Origin: Bacteroidales bacterium
Lineage (GTDB): Bacteria > Bacteroidota > Bacteroidia > Bacteroidales > UBA7960
DNA: 5,274 bases
Direction of reading: 5' to 3'
Assembly (NCBI GenBank): GCA_003560215.1
Contig: PWIY01000337.1
Span: 1-5,274 of the forward strand
The notes beneath the pieces are model-generated. The model was not told where the DNA came from and made no database searches. It was given only the letters and a program-made list of their open reading frames with translations. Shown here piece by piece: positions 1 through 5,274 of this stretch (its first letter is position 1; each line of letters begins with the position of its first letter). The translations under genes and the position numbers were made by a program.

Positions 1-1795
1 CCAGTCTTTCCGTTAAAACGTGATAATCATGATCTGCCATAAACTCAAGCAGTGCGCTGCCCATTCCTCCACACAATACATTGTCTTCCACTGTAATGAC
101 TGCTTCATGCCCGGAGAAAACATCGTGCAGCATGCGTTCATCCAAAGGTTTGAGAAAACGAAGGTCGTAGCAGGAAACGGACAGGCCACTCTGCTCCTCA
201 AATATGCGGCAAGCCTGCAACGCCATGTTGCCAATATGCCCTGCGGAAACAACTGCTATACCACTGCCCTCCCTGAGTCTCCTGCCTGTACCGGGCTCAA
301 TGCTGCGGAAAGGTGTTTTCCATTCCCTCATTACACCACGTCCGCGCGGATACCTGATCACGTAAGGTGAATCAGCATTCAGCTGGGCAGTATACATCAA
401 ATTGCGGAGTTCTTCCTCGTTCATGGGTGCTGCAATTACCAGGCCCGGAATGCACCTCAGAAAGGAGAGATCAAACATGCCATGATGCGTCGGACCGTCC
501 TCCCCCACAAGTCCGGCCCTGTCCAGGCAAAAAACCACGGGCAGTTTCTGCAGTGCCACATCATGGATCACCTGATCGTAAGCCCGTTGAAAAAAAGAAG
601 AGTATATATTGCAAAAGGGGATCATGCCCTGAGCTGCCAGTCCTGCACTGAAAGTGACTGCATGCTGCTCGGCGATCCCCACATCAAAGGTTCTGCCGGG
701 CATTGCCCCCATCATGATGTTCAACGAACATCCTGTAGGCATTGCAGGGGTGATCCCCACAATCCGTGAATTCATTTTTGCCAGCTCCAGGATTGTTTCA
801 CCAAAAACCTGCTGATACCTGGGCGGATTGTCGCTGTGCTTTTCTGAAACCTGAATTTTCCCGGTTTTTTTGTCGAAAGATCCTGGTGCGTGAAACCGGA
901 TCTGGTCTTTTTCGGCAAACGGATATCCTTTTCCTTTGACCGTAACCACATGAAGAAGCTTGGGGCCTTTTATCTCCTTCAGATCACCGAGTATTCGCTG
1001 CAGGTAAGCGACATCGTGACCGTCAACCGGCCCGAAATACCTGAACCCAAGTGACTCAAAGAAGTTGCTCTGACGAAAGAGCAGCGATTTGATCGCATTG
1101 TCAAGCTTTTGAATGGATCGCCTGGCTCCCGGACCAATTTTGCCCGCTTTACCAAGCAAACGCCAGATATGGTCCTTCAGGCGATTATAGGTTCTGGAGG
1201 TCGTAATGTCAGTCAGGTACTCTTTCAATGCCCCAACCCCGTTATCGATCGAAATGCCGTTGTCATTGAGGATCACCAGCAGGTTTGCATTGGAAACCCC
1301 GGCATGATTCAGCCCCTCAAATGCAAGTCCGCCTGTCATACTGCCATCGCCGATCACAGCAATGTGGTGTCGATCATCCCCTTTCAGGTTTGAGGCAACG
1401 GCCATGCCCAGGGCTGCGGAAACACTGGTAGAAGCGTGGCCGGTTCCAAATGCATCATACGGGCTTTCGTCCATCCGGGGAAACCCACTGATGCCGCCAT
1501 AACGACGGTTGGTATGAAAGCAATCACGACGGCCCGTGAGGATCTTATGGGCATAGGCCTGGTGGCCCACATCCCAGATAAGCTGGTCATCAGGAGTGTC
1601 AAAAACCTTGTGCAGGGCCACGGTTAGTTCAATCACCCCCAAACTGGCACCAAAGTGGCCGGGGTTCAGACTGACTGCGTCAATGATAAATTGCCGCAAT
1701 TCTTCGCAAAGCAATTGCAGCTCCTGCTGCGACAGTGTTTTGAGGTCAGCGGGAGATTGAATGCGGGAAAGAAATTTACCTGCCTGTAAAGCCAT
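1..1795 (-). CDS. dxs: 1-deoxy-D-xylulose-5-phosphate synthase (Dxs), C-terminus cut by the window edge
   Basis: Dxs is the cytosolic thiamine-diphosphate enzyme that condenses pyruvate with glyceraldehyde 3-phosphate to make DXP, the first step of the MEP isoprenoid pathway and a precursor for thiamine and pyridoxal. I translated the minus strand from the ATG at 1795 and found 598 codons with no stop or frameshift to the window edge; about 30-45 C-terminal residues should lie outside. Visible motifs are His47 in NPGHFGASLG, WDVGHQAY, the ThDP/Mg motif GDGSMTGG (149-156) with NDN (177-179), AEQHAVT with the catalytic Glu376, YSSFFQRAYDQ (Tyr398, Arg404) and DRAGLVGEDGPTHHG (425-439, with Asp433 and His437). 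The later ones keep a constant +6 offset from the known E. coli active-site residues. The wording (GALKEYLTDITTSRTYN) is Bacteroidetes-like. The start lies 8 nt after the rrf2 stop with no clear Shine-Dalgarno, so it is probably read from the hydG-rrf2 transcript. Confidence 0.97.
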   Translation of the reverse strand, partial: MALQAGKFLSRIQSPADLKTLSQQELQLLCEELRQFIIDAVSLNPGHFGASLGVIELTVALHKVFDTPDDQLIWDVGHQAYAHKILTGRRDCFHTNRRYGGISGFPRMDESPYDAFGTGHASTSVSAALGMAVASNLKGDDRHHIAVIGDGSMTGGLAFEGLNHAGVSNANLLVILNDNGISIDNGVGALKEYLTDITTSRTYNRLKDHIWRLLGKAGKIGPGARRSIQKLDNAIKSLLFRQSNFFESLGFRYFGPVDGHDVAYLQRILGDLKEIKGPKLLHVVTVKGKGYPFAEKDQIRFHAPGSFDKKTGKIQVSEKHSDNPPRYQQVFGETILELAKMNSRIVGITPAMPTGCSLNIMMGAMPGRTFDVGIAEQHAVTFSAGLAAQGMIPFCNIYSSFFQRAYDQVIHDVALQKLPVVFCLDRAGLVGEDGPTHHGMFDLSFLRCIPGLVIAAPMNEEELRNLMYTAQLNADSPYVIRYPRGRGVMREWKTPFRSIEPGTGRRLREGSGIAVVSAGHIGNMALQACRIFEEQSGLSVSCYDLRFLKPLDERMLHDVFSGHEAVITVEDNVLCGGMGSALLEFMADHDYHVLTERL

Positions 1796-1803
1796 ATACT
1801 GTA

Positions 1804-2211
1804 TCAGGAACGTGTGACAAAATCCTCGAGTGTCTGTTCTTGAAAATATTTCTTGAATTGCATCGTGACATCAGCCACCAATCCGTTCATCAGGCATTTG
1901 TCAAAAGGACAGATCTTTCTGTCGAGCGGGCATTCCGGAACATCAATGGATCCTTCGATGGCTTCATAAATCTCCAGTACGGTAATCTGATCAGCTGGTT
2001 TATTGAGAATAAATCCGCCTGAAGGACCGCGCACAGACTTCAGGTAATTGTACTTCACCAATTGTTGCAACACCTTGGCAAGGTGATTGCGGGAAGCCCC
2101 CATTTCAGTAGCCAGGCTACTTACATTTACATGGGTTTCTGTTTTGGCTATGAGCACCATTGCATGCAATGCAAGGGAAGCCGCTTCCGAAAAATGAACC
2201 AATTTTGCCAT
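1804..2211 (-). CDS. Rrf2/IscR-family transcriptional regulator with a three-cysteine cluster motif
   Basis: This 135-residue protein has the full length and layout of Rrf2-family regulators. Residues 1-60 form the winged helix-turn-helix (FSEAASLALHAMVLIA, then SSLATEMGASRNHLAKVLQQL as the recognition region), followed by the wing signature VRGPSGGFIL (60-69) and the dimerisation helix ITVLEIYEAIEG (76-87). Cys94, Cys101 and Cys106 lie in the loop where IscR and NsrR hold a [2Fe-2S] or [4Fe-4S] cluster, so it is probably an Fe-S-dependent sensor of iron-sulfur status, oxygen, NO or redox. The spacing here is CX6CX4C, unlike the CX5CX5C of IscR. It sits 17 nt after the second TM1266-like gene and 8 nt before dxs. 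Its position in the hydG cluster suggests control of hydrogenase maturation, possibly autoregulatory; the operator and signal are not visible. I do not assign a gene symbol because several Rrf2 paralogues (iscR, nsrR, rsrR) cannot be told apart here. Confidence 0.93.
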   Translation of the reverse strand: MAKLVHFSEAASLALHAMVLIAKTETHVNVSSLATEMGASRNHLAKVLQQLVKYNYLKSVRGPSGGFILNKPADQITVLEIYEAIEGSIDVPECPLDRKICPFDKCLMNGLVADVTMQFKKYFQEQTLEDFVTRS

Positions 2212-2228
2212 ATCTGGTCTGTTTAAAG

Positions 2229-2486
2229 TCAGTCATCAAATTCCATTCGCTGTACTTGCACGTTATTCAGGCTTCGGAGTTCATTCTCAAGGCGCCGGCT
2301 TTCATCCGGATCGCCATACAGATCCAGAATGATCAGGCCCTGCTCTCCGGTGCTGGAATCTTCCGGGATATTCAGACCCAGCCGGGTTCTGACGGAGCAA
2401 CCGTATTTGGTCAGCACATCCTGAACTTCGATGGCGGCCTCACTACGCAATTTTACTAAAACACCCAAAACTCTGATTACCGACAT
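2229..2486 (-). CDS. TM1266-like putative [FeFe]-hydrogenase system regulator, copy 2
   Basis: This 85-residue protein resembles the TM1266 family (putative iron-only hydrogenase system regulators), known from Thermotoga and many anaerobes next to H-cluster maturase genes. The family has a small ferredoxin-like/ACT-like fold related to the C-terminal domain of NikR; its molecular function is unproven. Visible features are an opening strand (RVLGVLVKLR, 5-14), a helix (EVQDVLTKYG, 20-29), the conserved RTRLG (33-37), a second strand ending in GDP (58-60), a helix (SRRLENELRSL) and a closing strand ending MEFDD. There is no DNA-binding domain, so it probably acts through a partner or as a ligand sensor. 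It aligns without gaps to the gene upstream (30 of 85 positions identical by eye). Its leader is AT-rich (AAATTTAATAAT directly before the ATG), with an 11-nt gap from the preceding gene. Its only cysteine is Cys30. Confidence 0.85.
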   Translation of the reverse strand: MSVIRVLGVLVKLRSEAAIEVQDVLTKYGCSVRTRLGLNIPEDSSTGEQGLIILDLYGDPDESRRLENELRSLNNVQVQRMEFDD

Positions 2487-2497
2487 ATTATTAAATT

Positions 2498-2764
2498 TTA
2501 TCTAAACAAATAGTCAAAGGTCATTTTCTTGATTTCAACCCCACCGATGGCAGACAGATCCTCCTCCAGTTCCTTCCATTGTTCCGGATCCCCCTGGAGC
2601 ACCAATACAATGGTTCCGACCCGGCTGCACACCTTATCTGAGAGTTCATGAAATCCAAGCCTGGTACGAATCACACCGGCATGTGCCGAAAGCACTTTTT
2701 GTGTCATTCCGGCTTCCTTGATCCGATCAAATACCAGAATTCCCAAAATCATTGTGTGTTGCAT
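2498..2764 (-). CDS. TM1266-like putative [FeFe]-hydrogenase system regulator, copy 1
   Basis: This 88-residue protein is the first of two tandem TM1266-type proteins and starts 11 nt after the hydG stop. It has the same architecture as its neighbour: strand MILGILVFDR (5-14), helix with QKVL, the conserved RTRLG at 33-37, GTIVLVLQGDP (50-60), helix WKELEEDLSAI, and a final strand KKMTFDYLFR. Family knowledge links these proteins only by gene neighbourhood to HydE/HydF/HydG and to an ACT/NikR-C-like fold; no enzymatic or DNA-binding role is established. It differs from the second copy in carrying His28, His39 and Cys46, which the other copy lacks at those positions, so the two could bind different ligands or form a heteromer; that is inference. 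No clear Shine-Dalgarno is present (ACTGACC before the ATG), as is common in Bacteroidetes. Confidence 0.85.
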   Translation of the reverse strand: MQHTMILGILVFDRIKEAGMTQKVLSAHAGVIRTRLGFHELSDKVCSRVGTIVLVLQGDPEQWKELEEDLSAIGGVEIKKMTFDYLFR

Positions 2765-2775
2765 GGTCAGTTCGT

Positions 2776-4203
2776 TTAAAAATACAAGTCCCGTTTCCCC
2801 TGCCTGATCTGCTGAAGCTTTTCCCTGAGTTTGTCCACCGGAACGGATCCGGATAACTCACGAACCTTCTTTTCAATCAGTTCATAACCTGCTTTTCTGG
2901 TTTCCTCACCAGCATAATCCTCCAGGTATTCCGCCATGGTCAGAAGCGCATTCGGAGAGCAGAACCGTTTAATGAAACCGGGTACGGAAAACTCCATGAA
3001 ATGTTCTCCGGTCCTTCCCAGCCGATAGCAGGCCGTACAAAAAGAAGGGATATATTCTGAACGGATCAGCTCATCCATAATATCTGCCAGAGACCGGTTG
3101 TCATTGATCTGAAACTGTTCCCTGCTCAAATCCTGGGTTTCCTTCAGACCTTCTGAATACCCTCCCAGCTCAAGGTTGGTTCCCCCGTCTATCTGGGATA
3201 CACCGTATCGCAAAATTTCATCCCTGATATGGGCAGGTTCCCTTGCAGTAAGTATCATTCCTGTATAGGGCACTGCCAGCCGCAAAATGGAAACCAGTCG
3301 TGTGAATGATTCATCACTGACCATGTGGTCTTTTGAAATATTCAGGGAATGTGCATTCTGCAAACGGGGAAAAGAAATGGTATGGGGGCCGACATTGTAA
3401 ACCGCTTCAAAATGGTTGACATGACGAACCAGCCCCATGACCTCAAAACGCCAGTCGTAAAGCCCGAACAGGGCGCCAATGCCCACATCGTCAATTCCGG
3501 CCTCCTGGGCACGGTCAAGGGCGGTCAGGCGCCAATTGTAATCGCGTTTCAAACCACTCGGATGCACTTGCCTGTAAGTTGGCTGATGATAGGTCTCCTG
3601 AAATATCTGGTAGGTACCTATCCCTGCATCCTTAATGACACGGAATCCGCGAATATCAAAAGGTGCGGCATTGATATTTATCCGGCGGATCTCTCCGTTG
3701 CCGTGCTTCAGTCCGTAAACGGTTTCAACCGTAGACGAAATAAACTCAGGTGAATACCTGGGATGTTCACCGTAAACCAATATAAGCCGTTTGTGGCCCT
3801 GATCAATCAGTGCCCTGGTTTCCTTTTCAAGCTCTTTTGTGGAAAGCGTGATCCTCTGCATCTCCTTGTTGGAGGCCCGGAAACCACAATACTGACAATT
3901 GTTGGTACACAGATCTCCCACGTAAAGCGGTGCAAACAATACAATCCTTTCACCGTAAACTTTTTCCTTGAGCGTCCTGGCTCCTTCCCTGATCTCTTCA
4001 ATCAGCCCGGGATCTTCTGCATTGATCAGAACTGCTGTCTCCTCCAGCGAAAGCCTTTTTTTATCCAGTGACGCCCGGATCACTTCTCTTACCCTGGGCG
4101 GATCAGGTTTGGTATTCCGGAGAATTTCCGTGATTTCATCAGGGTCGATAAAAGGGGTCATCCTTTTGTCCTCAATGCTGTATTTTTCAGGATGATATAT
4201 CAT
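2776..4203 (-). CDS. hydG: [FeFe]-hydrogenase H-cluster radical SAM maturase HydG (tyrosine lyase)
   Basis: HydG cleaves tyrosine to p-cresol and dehydroglycine and yields the CO and cyanide ligands, delivered as an Fe(CO)2CN synthon, for the [FeFe]-hydrogenase H-cluster. Counting from the ATG at 4203 the protein has 475 residues, the usual HydG length. The radical-SAM cluster motif is CTNNCQYC (CX3CX2C, Cys99/103/106) in a TIM barrel, followed by NAAPFDIRGF, GTYQIFQETYHQPTY, GIDDVGIGALFGLYDWRFE and GPHTISFPRL. The C-terminal auxiliary-cluster motif is CX2CX22C (Cys389, Cys392, Cys415), which separates HydG from its relative ThiH. The frame stays open up to a TTG at 4230, which would give 484 residues, but that TTG lies inside a promoter-like box, so I prefer 4203; an ATG at 4161 is also possible. 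It is the first gene of the run hydG, two TM1266-like genes, rrf2, dxs. The partners hydE and hydF are not in the window. Confidence 0.96.
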   Translation of the reverse strand: MIYHPEKYSIEDKRMTPFIDPDEITEILRNTKPDPPRVREVIRASLDKKRLSLEETAVLINAEDPGLIEEIREGARTLKEKVYGERIVLFAPLYVGDLCTNNCQYCGFRASNKEMQRITLSTKELEKETRALIDQGHKRLILVYGEHPRYSPEFISSTVETVYGLKHGNGEIRRININAAPFDIRGFRVIKDAGIGTYQIFQETYHQPTYRQVHPSGLKRDYNWRLTALDRAQEAGIDDVGIGALFGLYDWRFEVMGLVRHVNHFEAVYNVGPHTISFPRLQNAHSLNISKDHMVSDESFTRLVSILRLAVPYTGMILTAREPAHIRDEILRYGVSQIDGGTNLELGGYSEGLKETQDLSREQFQINDNRSLADIMDELIRSEYIPSFCTACYRLGRTGEHFMEFSVPGFIKRFCSPNALLTMAEYLEDYAGEETRKAGYELIEKKVRELSGSVPVDKLREKLQQIRQGKRDLYF

Positions 4204-4227
4204 AGATGGAATAATCTTGTTGTTGTG

Positions 4228-4235
4228 CAAATTTA
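4228..4235 (-). promoter_or_regulatory. Candidate Bacteroidetes -7 promoter box upstream of hydG
   Basis: On the minus strand these positions read TAAATTTG, an exact match to the Bacteroidetes sigma-ABfr -7 consensus TAnnTTTG. It lies downstream of the ribF terminator-like hairpin and about 25 nt ahead of the hydG ATG at 4203, leaving a leader of roughly 20 nt. The spot where a -33 TTG would be expected carries no good match, only a weak TG, so the promoter may be weak or activator-dependent. Only the match is visible; activity is inferred. Confidence 0.45.
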
Positions 4236-4270
4236 CTCAAAGTTTCAGAAGAGGGCGGCATGAAACAGAC

Positions 4271-4297
4271 AAAAAACGCATTCAAATAATTAAATGC
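4271..4297 (-). terminator. Terminator-like hairpin downstream of ribF
   Basis: On the minus strand the arms GCATTTAA and TTGAATGC form an 8-bp stem with one G-U pair around the loop TTAT, followed by a G and then six Ts. It starts about 53 nt after the ribF stop and precedes the hydG promoter candidate, as expected for an intrinsic terminator separating the two units. The stem is short and AT-rich, so termination may be partial. There is no T-run on the opposite side, so it works in one direction only. Confidence 0.5.
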
Positions 4298-4349
4298 ATG
4301 AATCGCAGGAATGATGACGCAATAAGGGTTGACGGGAAAGTATGATAAC

Positions 4350-5270
4350 CTAATAAATTAAATCTTCCACATCGGCCCGGGCATTCTTCAGAAGCTTCTC
4401 TTCACCGGAGCGGGAGTCAGCCGGATCTCCTGCATATACCTGCTTGTAAAAAAGCAAAATCCCTCTCTCTCCTTCAGGTGAATAATCGGTTTCAACAGGC
4501 AAACTATCCACGGCAGGTTCCTGGCCATCCCTCACCGATATCAGCGTCATGGATTTCAGGCATTGGCTTTTCGCCATCAGTTTGGTGGCATAAACACCAG
4601 GCGGGGGGATCAGTTTTTCCTCTTTATCAAAATCAACAGATATGGAGTCGTTTTCCGAAAGAACTTTGATCGGGCGTCCTTTCTTTAACAGTCCCTTTAT
4701 GGAATATTGGTGATTGAGGTAGGCATTGGCCTTCTGAATATCACCGGATGCAAGTGCTTTTCTGATTTTGGCCGAGCTCACGGTTTCGTCCTCAATGACT
4801 TTAAGGGGCATTTCTTCCACCTCAAAATTCATTTCACTGCTCAACTCATGAAGGTAAGAGTAGTCACCCTTTCTTTCATGGCCAAAATGGTGGTTGTGCC
4901 CGAAAACAATCACGCGGGCACCCAACTGCCCGATCAGGTATTTGGTAACAAAATCATGGGGTGAAGTTTTCGAAAACTCCACAGAAAACGGCATAATGAT
5001 CAGGTTATCAAGCCCGGCCTGACGCAAAAGGGATATTTTTTCCTCCTTCAGATTGATCATCTTCAGGTCAGACTGCTCCGGATACAGCACCTTCCGGGGA
5101 TGGGGATAAAAGGTAATCAGTACAGATTCACCTCCAATTTTCCGGGCGCTTTTGTTGAGCCGGTCAATAATGACCTGATGTCCACTATGCACACCGTCAA
5201 AAGATCCGGTGGTAACCACCGGGTTTTTGATCTTTCCGTTTGTTTCCGATGTATGGTAATACACATTCAT
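4350..5270 (-). CDS. ribF: RibF-type FAD synthetase with degenerate riboflavin-kinase domain
   Basis: RibF proteins normally phosphorylate riboflavin to FMN and adenylate FMN to FAD in the cytosol. In this 306-residue protein the N-terminal adenylyltransferase domain (about 15-185) looks functional: GSFDGVHSGH (22-31, nucleotidyltransferase HxGH), TFYPHPRKVLYP, FGHNHHFGHERKGD (123-136) and SSAKIR (165-170, usually SSTKIR). The C-terminal half aligns only loosely with riboflavin kinase. KKGR (196-199) and LIPPPGVYA (220-228) remain, but the PTAN Mg-ATP motif expected soon after GR is replaced by PIKVLSENDS, and the usual IFDFD-type segment with the catalytic Glu is not recognisable. I found no PTAN in other frames around 4621-4700, so this looks like divergence, not a frameshift. 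It may therefore make FAD only, with another kinase supplying FMN. The ATG at 5270 gives the typical MNVYY start, but only 4 nt lie upstream, so its promoter is not visible. A hairpin follows about 53 nt downstream of the stop. Confidence 0.9.
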   Translation of the reverse strand: MNVYYHTSETNGKIKNPVVTTGSFDGVHSGHQVIIDRLNKSARKIGGESVLITFYPHPRKVLYPEQSDLKMINLKEEKISLLRQAGLDNLIIMPFSVEFSKTSPHDFVTKYLIGQLGARVIVFGHNHHFGHERKGDYSYLHELSSEMNFEVEEMPLKVIEDETVSSAKIRKALASGDIQKANAYLNHQYSIKGLLKKGRPIKVLSENDSISVDFDKEEKLIPPPGVYATKLMAKSQCLKSMTLISVRDGQEPAVDSLPVETDYSPEGERGILLFYKQVYAGDPADSRSGEEKLLKNARADVEDLIY

Positions 5271-5274
5271 GACA

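Noticed and set aside
20..769. Plus-strand open frames of 94-116 codons
   Set aside because: They lie opposite the uninterrupted dxs frame, overlap each other in different frames and have no recognisable domain or conserved motif.
1..1795. Possible dxs pseudogene, because no long frame is obvious at the window edge
   Set aside because: Reading every triplet from 1795 to 2 shows no stop and no frame shift; all active-site motifs are present, and the gene merely runs off the window.
3349..4195. Plus-strand open frames of 75-134 codons opposite hydG
   Set aside because: They are antisense to strongly conserved HydG motifs, and their translations look like random low-complexity products of the complementary strand.
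2776..4203. Assignment of the radical-SAM gene as ThiH (thiamine tyrosine lyase)
   Set aside because: The C-terminal CX2CX22C motif and the TM1266-like neighbours fit HydG; ThiH lacks that second cluster motif.
4237..4262. Possible Rrf2 operator in the spacer (TTC...GAA-like dyad)
   Set aside because: The dyad is only 3-4 bases per arm and appears once, which is not distinguishable from chance.

Overview
The window reads as a piece of chromosome from an anaerobic member of the Bacteroidetes, probably a Bacteroidales-like lineage. The reasons are the Dxs and RibF protein sequences, the weak or absent Shine-Dalgarno sequences with AT-rich leaders, and a Bacteroidetes-type promoter element (TAnnTTTG). 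The gene set points to an organism that matures an [FeFe]-hydrogenase. All six genes lie on the minus strand, so the biological order runs from the high-coordinate end to the low-coordinate end.

Layout in the direction of transcription: (1) ribF (5270 to 4350) encodes an FAD synthetase whose N-terminal adenylyltransferase half looks intact, but whose C-terminal riboflavin-kinase half has lost its signature motif. (2) A 119-bp intergenic region follows, with a terminator-like hairpin and T-run behind ribF and then a candidate TAAATTTG promoter box. (3) hydG (about 4203 to 2776) is the radical-SAM tyrosine lyase that supplies CO and cyanide for the hydrogenase H-cluster. (4) Two tandem small genes (2764-2498 and 2486-2229) encode paralogous TM1266-type proteins, a family linked by gene context to [FeFe]-hydrogenase maturation. 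(5) An Rrf2-family regulator (2211 to 1804) has three cysteines suited to an Fe-S cluster. (6) dxs (1795 to beyond position 1) is the entry enzyme of the MEP isoprenoid pathway; its C-terminus is cut off by the window edge.

The gaps from hydG through dxs are 11, 11, 17 and 8 nt, so these five genes are probably co-transcribed. I infer an H-cluster maturation module with its own presumed sensor/regulators, placed immediately ahead of a housekeeping isoprenoid gene. hydE, hydF and the hydrogenase structural genes are not in the window. I see no RNA genes, mobile elements, CRISPR arrays or large repeats, and coding density is very high. The most interesting points are the duplicated TM1266-like pair, the Rrf2 cysteine spacing, the read-through coupling to dxs and the eroded riboflavin-kinase domain of RibF.
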